Below, piece after piece: positions 1-6,208 of a stretch of DNA of 6,685 nt. Within the stretch, counting starts at the first letter, position 1. Every line of letters starts with the position of its first letter. The stretch lies in assembly GCA_947440875.1 (NCBI GenBank), contig CANETG010000144.1:1-6685 (forward strand). Direction: 5' to 3'. The stretch is from Bacteriovoracaceae bacterium (lineage in GTDB: Bacteria; Bdellovibrionota; Bacteriovoracia; Bacteriovoracales; Bacteriovoracaceae). Below the pieces are notes generated by a model. It saw only the letters and a program-made list of their open reading frames with translations. It did not search any database and was not told where the DNA came from. A program made the translations under genes and the position numbers.

Positions 1-13
1 CAAATAGTTGTGA

Positions 14-694
14 TTAAGCCCTAGGATGCCAATCAGCTTTGATCACATGGGCACCCGATCCCAGTGCAGCAGCGACTCCGACGTCCGAATCTTCAAAAAT
101 TAAAACATCTTCTTTTTCATGACTCGTTATGGTTAAAGCATGAAGATATGGCCAGGGATCGGGTTTGTGCTTCGGGCAATCATCGCGAGTGATGACTTGC
201 GAAAAATAATCTCGCACCTGGGCCATGCGCAGAAGTTCTTCCGTCACTATTCTCTCGGATGAAGTGACGAGGGCCAAGATGAGACCACTTGTTTGAGCTT
301 CATTTAAAAGACTTAGAATACTCACCGGCAAAAACTCAGCGCGAGGAACATTGCTTAAAAGGGTGAGTAAGTTTTTATTTTTTTCATCCACAAAGTTTTT
401 CGTACTCCATTCTGTGGGAAAACCTGGCCAATTTTTGACAACATCAAAGACCAGGTGATCAGCACGCCCCACGAGAAGTCCATGAATCACTTCCGCTGAG
501 TGAGGAGGAACAATCCCATAGTCCCGGCCTATTTTAAGAAACGCCTGGGTGTGGTATTTTTCTGTATCGAGCAGTGTCCCATCCATGTCAAAAAAGATTG
601 CTTTAAGCGCTGGAAAACTAGCCTTTAGCTCAGATAGAGTGGGTACCGATACCATGGTGAGAATAGGATTTTTAGACATAAGAAATGTTACCAT
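14..694 (-). CDS. HAD-superfamily hydrolase, beta-phosphoglucomutase/phosphoglycolate phosphatase-like
   Basis: Cytoplasmic phosphatase or phosphomutase of HAD subfamily IA; the substrate cannot be read from sequence. Numbering from the longest frame (TTG at 730, 238 residues), motif I is FFDMDGTLLDTE with nucleophile Asp48 and acid/base Asp50. A helical C1-type cap follows (about 58-130). Motif II is LVTSSE with Thr156, motif III is KHKPDP with Lys189, and motif IV is IFEDSDVG with Glu213/Asp214, so the catalytic set is complete. The E-D-S-x-x-G form of motif IV is the variant-3 pattern shared by beta-phosphoglucomutase-like enzymes. I placed the start at ATG 694 (residue 13, giving 226 residues) because the TTG is a weak codon without a usable Shine-Dalgarno site. 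ATGs at 679 and 655 are also possible and none has a clear ribosome site. The gene is divergent from the DUF6178-like gene. Family is near certain; start and substrate are not. Confidence 0.9.
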   Translation of the reverse strand: MVTFLMSKNPILTMVSVPTLSELKASFPALKAIFFDMDGTLLDTEKYHTQAFLKIGRDYGIVPPHSAEVIHGLLVGRADHLVFDVVKNWPGFPTEWSTKNFVDEKNKNLLTLLSNVPRAEFLPVSILSLLNEAQTSGLILALVTSSERIVTEELLRMAQVRDYFSQVITRDDCPKHKPDPWPYLHALTITSHEKEDVLIFEDSDVGVAAALGSGAHVIKADWHPRA

Positions 695-697
695 TCC

Positions 698-712
698 ACG
701 CGCTTCTCGCGT
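698..712. repeat. Small perfect inverted repeat at the HAD gene start
   Basis: ACGCG-CTTCT-CGCGT is a perfect 5-bp inverted repeat with a 5-base spacer, lying 4 to 18 bases upstream of the ATG at 694 on the minus strand. It is GC-rich against an AT-richer surrounding. In mRNA it would form a short hairpin over the ribosome binding region of the HAD gene; as DNA it could be a small operator in the divergent HAD/DUF6178 gap. It lies inside the longer TTG-started reading frame, so it may also be coding sequence or chance. No function can be assigned. Confidence 0.25.
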
Positions 713-762
713 AGCATCTTTTCTAGTCAAACTGACGCTGGAAGATGTAAACTCCGCCCATT

Positions 763-2481
763 ATGACAGACACCCCCATCAAGACAGATCTTCTAAGCCA
801 GCTTCTCTATGAATGCGAGGCCTACAAAAAATTTGAGGATATTGAGAAATTAGTTGATCGCGGCGAAGATCTTTCTATGATTCCGATCCAGCCCCTCTAC
901 GTTTCTCTTCAGAATACGTCTTCTGATCAAGTCGCCGCAATCCTTCCGAAGCTTTCAGCGGACCAGCGTCAGGCACTGCGGGACATTGATCTGTGGAATA
1001 AAGATTCTCTCGACCCAGCGGAAGCGATTCATTGGCTTGAGATTTATTCTCGTTGTAAGGATGATGAAATCGTTCTCGAGTACGCAAAGAGTGAAGACTT
1101 TCTCCTCACATTAAAGAATCAATTCACCGTCGCTACTTTCGACGTTGATGATCCGATGTATCCTGACGGAAATAATTATTTCCTGACCGAAGATATGCAG
1201 CTCATCGTGGAGTACCCCGAAGACTTCTCACTCGTTGGGGAGCTGAAGGAAATGATCAAAAGGCTCTATTCAGAAATGGGGGTTGAGTACGCTTACGCCT
1301 TTCTGTTTAAGATGGTTGTGGATTCTTACCAGATTATGGAAGAAGCCGTTTACCAAGAAAAACTCGAGCGTCTACGTGATTACGGATTCGTTGATTACTT
1401 CGAAGCTCTGAATTTTGATGCTTACTTTTCTCAGATTAGTCAGCTCGATGACTTCATTGCGAAAAAAGAAGGTCGCACGGGAAACATTGATCCGATCTCT
1501 CACAACCAGGGACTTCATTCTTCCATGCTCACTCCGTATCAATCGGGGATGGATTCAATTCGCGACGCGCTCAAAGGACTGACGGACGAGAAGCGTTCAC
1601 ACTTCCTCCAGTTCAATTTCATTCGCCTCGTGAATGCTCGCATGACGGTCGAAAATGCGCTCAAAAACGGATCTCTCACCATGACTAAGGTGGGATCTGA
1701 GACTCGCCAGCGCTTAGAACTCGGTTTTGAATACGCGCGCGAAAAAACCAAGAAAGATATCTTCTCTGTTTTTGATTTCTCTGACCTCCACAAGATTGGC
1801 CACAGTCTGATTCAAATCCAAAAGCGTCTGATGAAAAAAGCACTTTCATCGACTCACTTCGATCGCGATGACTTCTCGTATTTCCTCGGCATGTACTGGA
1901 ATTCTTTCGTAGAGAATTCTTTTGATGAGCAGACCAGATATAAATTCGATGGAAGCTCAAAACCATTAGAAATTCGGGACCTCGAGGCCTACCGTTTATG
2001 GTCTGAGGCCACTGAGACTTTCACGACCTCACTGCCGTTTATCGAAACCTTCTTTAAGACTTTTGATCTTCTTAAGTCAGACGGAGTCCTTAACGATCAG
2101 TTCTATCTGAATTACGAAGTCGATAACATTGATTTTGAGGCGATCATGATTTCAAGTCTCATCAATCACGTCGGGGGACACTACGAAGAAAACGCTCGTG
2201 GAAAGATGGGAGTCACTCTCGCGGAACTTAAGTCCTTCTATCATACTTTCTTTCATAAAAATGGTGAGGAATACCTGATCAAGGGGGAAGAGGATCCGAT
2301 CCTTCGCACGAGAATTACTGAATTCATGTCAAAATTTGGCTTAAATTCCATACCTCGTTTCGATAAGTACCTTTACCAAATTATGGTTGAGCAGCTCAAT
2401 AGCTACGAAATCGATAACATGGCGGAAGAAGAGTTCCAGCACATCGGCGGTCCAATCCTTCTTAATCTCACTCGAAATTAA
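763..2481 (+). CDS. DUF6178-like protein of unknown function
   Basis: A soluble, acidic, mostly helical protein of 572 residues with no signal peptide or membrane segment. I recognise it by pattern as DUF6178. The supporting stretches are LSADQRQALRDIDLW (65-78), followed by a K-D-x-x-D-P-A-x-A-I-x-W-L helix (80-92); a tyrosine-rich E-D segment around 130-150; RLRDYGFVDYFEAL (203-216), which resembles the family's R-L-x-D-x-G-F-x-x-Y-x-E-A block; and an L-E-L-G-F-E-Y block (318-324) before the C-terminal helical half. Length fits the roughly 500-600 residues I recall for the family. The function of DUF6178 is unknown and no catalytic motif is visible. ATG 763 is the first start in frame; the nearest purine-rich stretch (GGAAG near 740) is too far to be a good ribosome site. 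The gene is monocistronic here: divergent from the HAD gene and convergent, 2 bases apart, with the next minus-strand unit. Family assignment is from memory and would need a profile search. Confidence 0.8.
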   Translation: MTDTPIKTDLLSQLLYECEAYKKFEDIEKLVDRGEDLSMIPIQPLYVSLQNTSSDQVAAILPKLSADQRQALRDIDLWNKDSLDPAEAIHWLEIYSRCKDDEIVLEYAKSEDFLLTLKNQFTVATFDVDDPMYPDGNNYFLTEDMQLIVEYPEDFSLVGELKEMIKRLYSEMGVEYAYAFLFKMVVDSYQIMEEAVYQEKLERLRDYGFVDYFEALNFDAYFSQISQLDDFIAKKEGRTGNIDPISHNQGLHSSMLTPYQSGMDSIRDALKGLTDEKRSHFLQFNFIRLVNARMTVENALKNGSLTMTKVGSETRQRLELGFEYAREKTKKDIFSVFDFSDLHKIGHSLIQIQKRLMKKALSSTHFDRDDFSYFLGMYWNSFVENSFDEQTRYKFDGSSKPLEIRDLEAYRLWSEATETFTTSLPFIETFFKTFDLLKSDGVLNDQFYLNYEVDNIDFEAIMISSLINHVGGHYEENARGKMGVTLAELKSFYHTFFHKNGEEYLIKGEEDPILRTRITEFMSKFGLNSIPRFDKYLYQIMVEQLNSYEIDNMAEEEFQHIGGPILLNLTRN

Positions 2482-2483
2482 AC

Positions 2484-2846
2484 TTAAGCGCCGAAGAATG
2501 TATTGAAAATTTCCCGAAGCGATTTTCGATAGGGAGAATCTTTTTCGTTCTGAACATCAAAGAGTTCAGAGCGTAAATGACGGACCTCATTCGTACCCTC
2601 TTCCACTATCTTTTTACCTTGCTCGTATTTTCGTGAAAATGGAATTTTCGAAGAGAGGAGAAGCTTGAGATTCTGAAGTCTCTCACTGTCATTGATGAGG
2701 AATGTGAAGTGCTCAAACGAAACTTCTTTTTTCATCCCTCCGCCAAGGCCCCGAGGAAGAAAGTTTGTTTCCGTGGACTGACCCTCAATGAACTCCTCAA
2801 ATCCTTTCAAGTCCTCGGGAACACCTTTGGTTTTTTTCTTATCCAT
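2484..2846 (-). CDS. Uncharacterised 120-residue protein, second gene of an overlapping pair
   Basis: Not recognised. The product is small, highly charged and cytoplasmic, with no signal peptide or hydrophobic segment. The first 40 residues are polar with a lysine run (K3-K5) and a glycine turn (LGGGMKK, 34-40), probably flexible. Residues 42-68 look like a small strand/helix unit (SFEHFTFLINDSERLQNL), and 75-117 are predicted helical with alternating charges, ending in a hydrophobic R-E-I-F-N-T-F-F tail. The start is well supported: AAAGGG lies 5 bases before the ATG, inside the end of the upstream gene. The upstream gene's stop falls in the shared eight bases ATGGATAA, so translation is probably coupled and the two products may act together. 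Its stop lies 2 bases from that of the convergent DUF6178-like gene. Real gene likely, function unknown. Confidence 0.75.
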   Translation of the reverse strand: MDKKKTKGVPEDLKGFEEFIEGQSTETNFLPRGLGGGMKKEVSFEHFTFLINDSERLQNLKLLLSSKIPFSRKYEQGKKIVEEGTNEVRHLRSELFDVQNEKDSPYRKSLREIFNTFFGA

Positions 2847-3336
2847 TCTGTGCCCTTTGTAATTTCTTCAAGAGATCGAGACAGAAATCACGTTCTTTTT
2901 GGAGTTCAAATATCCGACGGTGGAATAGAGCGTAGGAGCGCAGTTCACTCTGTTGCATAGCGGAGTCTGCATTGGCAACTTCCTGCTGCTGTAATTTATT
3001 TCTACCCGCGAGGTGACTTTCTTTCACGTTCATTCTTCCTTCTTTTTGCTGGAAAAACTTCGGCAGCTTCTCCCACGACGGCGCAATAGGCATCAGCGAA
3101 ATCGACGGTTCATGAACCGAAACCAAGTAAACGCCGTAAGGAAACTTGAATGAGATATTTTCTGACATAAAAAAGTTTTCAATCAGTCCGATGAACTCGC
3201 GCTGCGAATCAAGATCAAGTGCTAAAAGATTCAGAACCACCGGATGACGAAGGTTCATGTCCCTCTTGAGAAGATCATTTAAATCCTCTAAAGAAGACGT
3301 CTTAAGCGCAATAACTTGGTAGAAGGGTAAACTCAT
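2839..3336 (-). CDS. Uncharacterised 165-residue protein, first gene of an overlapping pair
   Basis: Not recognised. The sequence suggests two parts. Residues 1-95 look alpha/beta: a first strand (FYQVIAL, 5-11), a helix (16-25), a hydrophobic strand HPVVLNLLALD (31-41), a helix (44-57), a strand near 68-75 (YGVYLVSVHE), then a proline-containing loop. The order resembles small strand-helix regulatory folds such as STAS, but no diagnostic motif is present and I do not claim it. Residues 96-165 are polar, glutamine- and lysine-rich and likely helical or coiled-coil, with RRIFELQKERDFCLDLLKKL (140-159) as the best heptad-like stretch. ATG 3336 lacks a Shine-Dalgarno site. An in-frame ATG at 3258 (residue 27) has AGAGGG three bases upstream, but using it would remove the first predicted strand and helix. 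The gene overlaps the next one by eight bases. Confidence 0.75.
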   Translation of the reverse strand: MSLPFYQVIALKTSSLEDLNDLLKRDMNLRHPVVLNLLALDLDSQREFIGLIENFFMSENISFKFPYGVYLVSVHEPSISLMPIAPSWEKLPKFFQQKEGRMNVKESHLAGRNKLQQQEVANADSAMQQSELRSYALFHRRIFELQKERDFCLDLLKKLQRAQNG

Positions 3337-3341
3337 ACTTT

Positions 3342-3370
3342 ATTTAATAAGAAAAGGCCGAAACCTGCAA
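3342..3370 (-). promoter_or_regulatory. Possible promoter for the 165/120-residue gene pair
   Basis: On the minus strand TTGCAG (3370-3365) and TTAAAT (3347-3342) are 17 bases apart, a spacing typical of a housekeeping sigma-factor promoter. Each hexamer matches its consensus only partly (3 of 6 and 4 of 6). Transcription would start near 3335, at the annotated ATG itself, implying either a leaderless transcript or use of the downstream ATG at 3258. It is a pattern match only. Confidence 0.2.
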
Positions 3371-3377
3371 GAACCGC

Positions 3378-3406
3378 TTGGGTCAGACGACGCCCCATGG
3401 TTAAAT
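3378..3406 (+). promoter_or_regulatory. Possible promoter for the helical protein/CpaF-type operon
   Basis: TTGGGT (3378-3383) and TTAAAT (3401-3406) are separated by 17 bases. The first matches the -35 consensus only in TTG and the second matches the -10 in 4 of 6 positions. Transcription would begin near 3413, downstream of the ATG at 3397, which favours translation starting at ATG 3451 with a leader of about 38 bases. It is back-to-back with the minus-strand candidate, 7 bases apart. Confidence 0.2.
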
Positions 3407-3450
3407 ATCCTTGGGCGTTAACAACAGAGAACAAATTAAACTGGTCAGCT

Positions 3451-4140
3451 ATGAAGAAACTTATTTTTCCACACGTGATTCTTCCGAAGGAACTGACTCA
3501 GCTTTTGAAGAGTCCTATCAATTCGAACAGCTCGGGACCGATCTTTGAGATCCTCAAAGAGAATCGTGGGCTCCTCGAAGTATTAGATATCGCGTTTAAA
3601 GAATTTAATGAAGGACGAGGCCTGGAAAAAACGATGGTCGCTTTGGGGTGGGCCAATTTCCGAGATCGTTTTGCGAGCCTTTATATCTACAAGGCCATTC
3701 ACGGAAAATTTCCACTCAAAACGGACATGGGTTTAGTTAAAGATATTCAACTCCTGGAGAATAAATTTTCAGAAATGAGTGTGAGTGGAAATTCGCGAGC
3801 GTTCCTTCTTGGTTTTTATTTAAAACTTGCTCAAATCAAAACTCAGGAACTTGAAAAAAATAAATTCCTTGAGTATCAGCTCCCAGTCGATCTTCTGTAC
3901 TCAATTTTAAAAATCACTTCCACACGGGCAGAGAAAATAGATTGGATCATTCTCATGGTTTATCATTTCTCCGCAGCACTGGGTGATAAGACGCTGACCA
4001 ATAGCATCGTCAATGAAAAGTCCTTCGATGAAATCTACGATCGGATGGACGAAACTGATAAAAGACTCATGCACGATAACTTTCTCTCTTACGGCATGAG
4101 TATCAATGAGTCAGAAATCTTCCTCTATGAGAAAATTTAG
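3451..4140 (+). CDS. Uncharacterised helical protein coupled to the CpaF-type ATPase, weakly HDOD-like
   Basis: No firm family. The frame is open from ATG 3397 (247 residues); I prefer ATG 3451 (229 residues, starting MKKLIFPHVILP) because the first 18 residues look unlike a protein N-terminus and a promoter-like element overlaps 3397. Neither start has a good ribosome site. The product is soluble and almost entirely helical by composition, with no signal peptide. Counting from 3397, a leading L-P-K-E-L (29-33), a helix PIFEILKENRGLLEVLDIAF (48-67), and then a T-M-V-A-L-G-W-x-N-F-R-D segment (79-90) recall the order seen at the start of HDOD domains, where an A-I-x-x-L-G-x-x-x-L-R pattern follows such helices. 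The match is faint and could be coincidence. The stop codon TAG forms part of the AGGAG ribosome site of the ATPase gene, so the two are almost certainly co-expressed, which suggests a partner or regulator of that motor. Confidence 0.75.
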   Translation: MKKLIFPHVILPKELTQLLKSPINSNSSGPIFEILKENRGLLEVLDIAFKEFNEGRGLEKTMVALGWANFRDRFASLYIYKAIHGKFPLKTDMGLVKDIQLLENKFSEMSVSGNSRAFLLGFYLKLAQIKTQELEKNKFLEYQLPVDLLYSILKITSTRAEKIDWIILMVYHFSAALGDKTLTNSIVNEKSFDEIYDRMDETDKRLMHDNFLSYGMSINESEIFLYEKI

Positions 4141-4148
4141 GAGCCTCT
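4139..4148 (+). promoter_or_regulatory. Shine-Dalgarno site of the CpaF-type gene, overlapping the upstream stop
   Basis: AGGAG at 4139-4143 sits 5 bases before the ATG at 4149 and shares its first two bases with the TAG stop (4138-4140) of the preceding gene. It is the best ribosome site in the window. It fixes the ATPase start and implies translational coupling. Confidence 0.8.
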
Positions 4149-5180
4149 ATGTCACGCACTAAAATTCATGACTTCCTTGATGAAATTGCAAAGCGAGCGG
4201 GCATAACGGAAGTGATTATTAATCGCCCGGATAATATTTTCGTGGAAAAAGATGGCGAACTCATCAAGCTTGAAACCAAGTTTCGTGACGAGGAAATCGA
4301 GCTCTTCTGCCAGGACGTTGCTGAGTTAAATCGCAAAGCATTTGGTACCGATTCTCCCATCCTTGATGGAAATCTCGCCGACGGGTCACGGATCAATCTG
4401 ATCCACAAAGACTACACCAATGCTCATCACGCCATTACGATTCGGAAATACTTAAAGAGTATTAAAACGTTTGCGGATGCCCCCGGGATTTTTGGTTTAT
4501 CCGACGAATGGGTGAGTTTTCTTAAGCTTCTGGTGAAATCGCGCATGAATGTTGTGATTTCAGGTGGAACGGGCGTAGGAAAAACGACTTTCCTCAATCT
4601 TCTTCTCCAGGAAATGGACTCTAAAGAAAGAGTCATCACTATCGAAGACACTCGGGAACTTCAATTCAATCATGTGAACACAGTGCGCCTCGAAGCTCGT
4701 CCCCCTCAAGGGATGGTCCAAGGTCTCGCGATTCGTGATCTTCTCAAAAATACACTTCGCATGCGCCCTGACAGAAGTATTGTCGGCGAGGTGAGAGGCG
4801 GAGAAGTGTTCGATCTGCTCCAGGCGATGAACACTGGTCATGAAGGATCGATGACTTCCGTCCACGCCAATTCCCCAGCAGAGAGTCTCGGGCGTCTAGA
4901 GAATCTTTTCCTTCTCTCTGGTTACGATCTTCCGCTCAAAGCTCTTCGCTACCAGATCAGTTCGGCGGTGGATTACATCATTCAAATTAAGCGGAATAAA
5001 AACGGTGAGCGAGTCGTTCAGCAGGTGACCGAAATCGCTGGCATGGAAGGCGAGCGCATCCTCATGCAAGATATTGGTCTGATGAAAGACGATGGATTTA
5101 CTTTCACAGGGATGGTTCCATCGAACGTGGCAAAACTTCAGAAAGCTGGGCTTCCGAAAGATTTTTTCATCAATACTTGA
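4149..5180 (+). CDS. CpaF/VirB11-type secretion or pilus ATPase, solitary and without the usual N-terminal extension
   Basis: Hexameric ATPase of the type II/IV secretion superfamily, expected at the cytoplasmic face of the inner membrane powering pilus assembly or protein export. Residues 1-110 form the N-terminal sensing domain (EVIINRPDNIFVEKDGEL at 21-38, DGSRIN at 78-83). The motor domain has Walker A GGTGVGKTT (139-147, Lys145), an Asp box ITIEDTREL (163-171), Walker B SIVGEVRGGE (210-219, Glu214) and a His box TGHEGSMTSVHANS (229-242). The C-terminus IAGMEGERILMQDI (296-309) is of the CpaF/TadA kind rather than VirB11. At 343 residues it is shorter than typical CpaF (roughly 450-500) because the extra N-terminal helical region is absent; the start is fixed by AGGAG, so this is not a misannotation. 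No tadB, tadC, pilin or secretin gene lies nearby. Its only operon partner here is the uncharacterised upstream protein. ATPase identity is very secure; the machine it drives is unknown. Confidence 0.95.
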   Translation: MSRTKIHDFLDEIAKRAGITEVIINRPDNIFVEKDGELIKLETKFRDEEIELFCQDVAELNRKAFGTDSPILDGNLADGSRINLIHKDYTNAHHAITIRKYLKSIKTFADAPGIFGLSDEWVSFLKLLVKSRMNVVISGGTGVGKTTFLNLLLQEMDSKERVITIEDTRELQFNHVNTVRLEARPPQGMVQGLAIRDLLKNTLRMRPDRSIVGEVRGGEVFDLLQAMNTGHEGSMTSVHANSPAESLGRLENLFLLSGYDLPLKALRYQISSAVDYIIQIKRNKNGERVVQQVTEIAGMEGERILMQDIGLMKDDGFTFTGMVPSNVAKLQKAGLPKDFFINT

Positions 5181-5183
5181 ATT

Positions 5184-6206
5184 TTAGATTTTCTGAGATT
5201 GAATAATCTTCACCAGATTTCTCACGTTCTCTTCCGGTGTCTGAATCAGAACGCCGTGGCCCAGCCCCGCTATCCACCTTTTAAAATCAAGCCCTCGGGT
5301 CCTGAGGTCATCATAGTAGGCGCGTGCTTTTTTCTCCATGAGCGGTCCTGGAAGATGGAGCCAAGCTGGATCAAGATTCCCTTGAATAAAGACGTTGGCC
5401 GGAAGAAGCTTTTGAATTTCGACGAGATCACAACGCCAGTCGACACCCAGAACATCGATGAAACTCAAATCAAGTGCCTTCACGTGTGCCGCTTGAGTGT
5501 GCTTAGAATAATAGATAATTTTTTTACCCGGACAGTTTTTCTTAAATTCTTTCAGAACATCATTAAGTTTTGGAACAACTAATTCTTTATAGTCACTTGG
5601 GCAGAGTTCCCCCGCAGCTGTATCAAAAAGGCAAATGGCATCAGCACCACCGTTTGCTTGAACCATCATTTCTTTTAAAAGTTCTGGGATGAGAATTTTT
5701 GTGAATTCTTCCCAGCGACCATCGAAGAGACCTTGTTTCGCCGACACAAGATTTCCCGCGTGAGAACCCTCGACAGCGTAAGTATAGAGAGTGAAGGGAG
5801 CGCCCACGAAGCCCAGAAGTGTCACGTCTGCCGGTAAACGCTTCCGAAGAAGAGTGCAGGCCTCGCCTTGGAACGCATAAAACTTTTCGCCAGGAATTGT
5901 GACTTTAAGTTTTTTGACATCTTCTGGTTTTTCTAGATGCCACTCAAGCGTCGGGGGACCTGAATGATAGGAAAGTCCAAGTCCTAATTGCTCGAGTGGA
6001 AAAAGAAGGTCCGAAAACAGAATCGCGGCGTTAAATTGAAAATCCTGAATTGGTCCCAATGTCACTTCACACGCTAGCTCAGGGCTCTTACACATGGTCA
6101 TGAAATCAGAATTCTTTTTAATCGCTTGGTAGTGAGAATGGTATCTCCCAGCTTGGCGCATGAACCAGACGGGTAGAGTTTCGCCACGATTTTCAAAAAT
6201 ATTCAT
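5184..6206 (-). CDS. hemE: Uroporphyrinogen decarboxylase
   Basis: Cofactor-free cytoplasmic enzyme of heme synthesis that removes four carboxyl groups from the acetate side chains of uroporphyrinogen III to give coproporphyrinogen III. At 340 residues it is full length. The first signature is PVWFMRQAGRY (12-22), with the conserved Arg17 and Arg21. ILFSD (62-66) carries the conserved catalytic Asp66. The second signature is GFVGAPFTLYTYAVEG (132-147). FDTAAG (194-199), GVDW (254-257), GNLDP (276-280) and LGHGVLIQTPEENV (315-328, with the conserved His317) complete the active-site barrel. All key residues seen are intact. The ATG lies 2 bases after the response regulator stop, with AAAGGAAA about 6 bases upstream inside the end of that gene, so the two are co-transcribed and probably coupled. 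No other heme gene is in view. The 3' end is convergent with the ATPase gene, 3 bases apart. Confidence 0.98.
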   Translation of the reverse strand: MNIFENRGETLPVWFMRQAGRYHSHYQAIKKNSDFMTMCKSPELACEVTLGPIQDFQFNAAILFSDLLFPLEQLGLGLSYHSGPPTLEWHLEKPEDVKKLKVTIPGEKFYAFQGEACTLLRKRLPADVTLLGFVGAPFTLYTYAVEGSHAGNLVSAKQGLFDGRWEEFTKILIPELLKEMMVQANGGADAICLFDTAAGELCPSDYKELVVPKLNDVLKEFKKNCPGKKIIYYSKHTQAAHVKALDLSFIDVLGVDWRCDLVEIQKLLPANVFIQGNLDPAWLHLPGPLMEKKARAYYDDLRTRGLDFKRWIAGLGHGVLIQTPEENVRNLVKIIQSQKI

Positions 6207-6208
6207 CC

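Noticed and set aside
14..730. TTG at 730 as the HAD protein start
   Set aside because: A rare start codon without a properly spaced ribosome site; it adds residues before the HAD fold and leaves only 32 bases for two divergent promoters. Not excluded, but less likely than ATG 694 or 679.
549..812. 87-residue plus-strand open frame running into the DUF6178-like gene
   Set aside because: Mostly antisense to the HAD catalytic motif I region and out of frame with the downstream gene; no family features.
2827..2840. T-rich run as an intrinsic terminator
   Set aside because: No GC-rich stem precedes it; it encodes the lysine run at the start of the 120-residue protein.
2709..2960. 83-residue plus-strand open frame across the overlap of the two unknown minus-strand genes
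   Set aside because: It opposes the 120- and 165-residue genes, which have a good ribosome site and overlap arrangement; its basic, phenylalanine-rich composition is typical of an antisense shadow.
4560..4865. 101-residue minus-strand open frame
   Set aside because: Antisense to the Walker A to His-box region of the CpaF-type ATPase; a shadow of strongly constrained coding sequence.
5196..5209. Inverted repeat AGATT-GAAT-AATCT near the convergent ATPase/hemE ends, as a terminator
   Set aside because: The 5-bp stem is AT-rich and weak, lies inside the hemE coding end, and has no following T-run in either direction.
5199..5582. 127-residue plus-strand open frame
   Set aside because: It lies wholly antisense to hemE, whose family signatures are intact, and its translation shows no recognisable domain.
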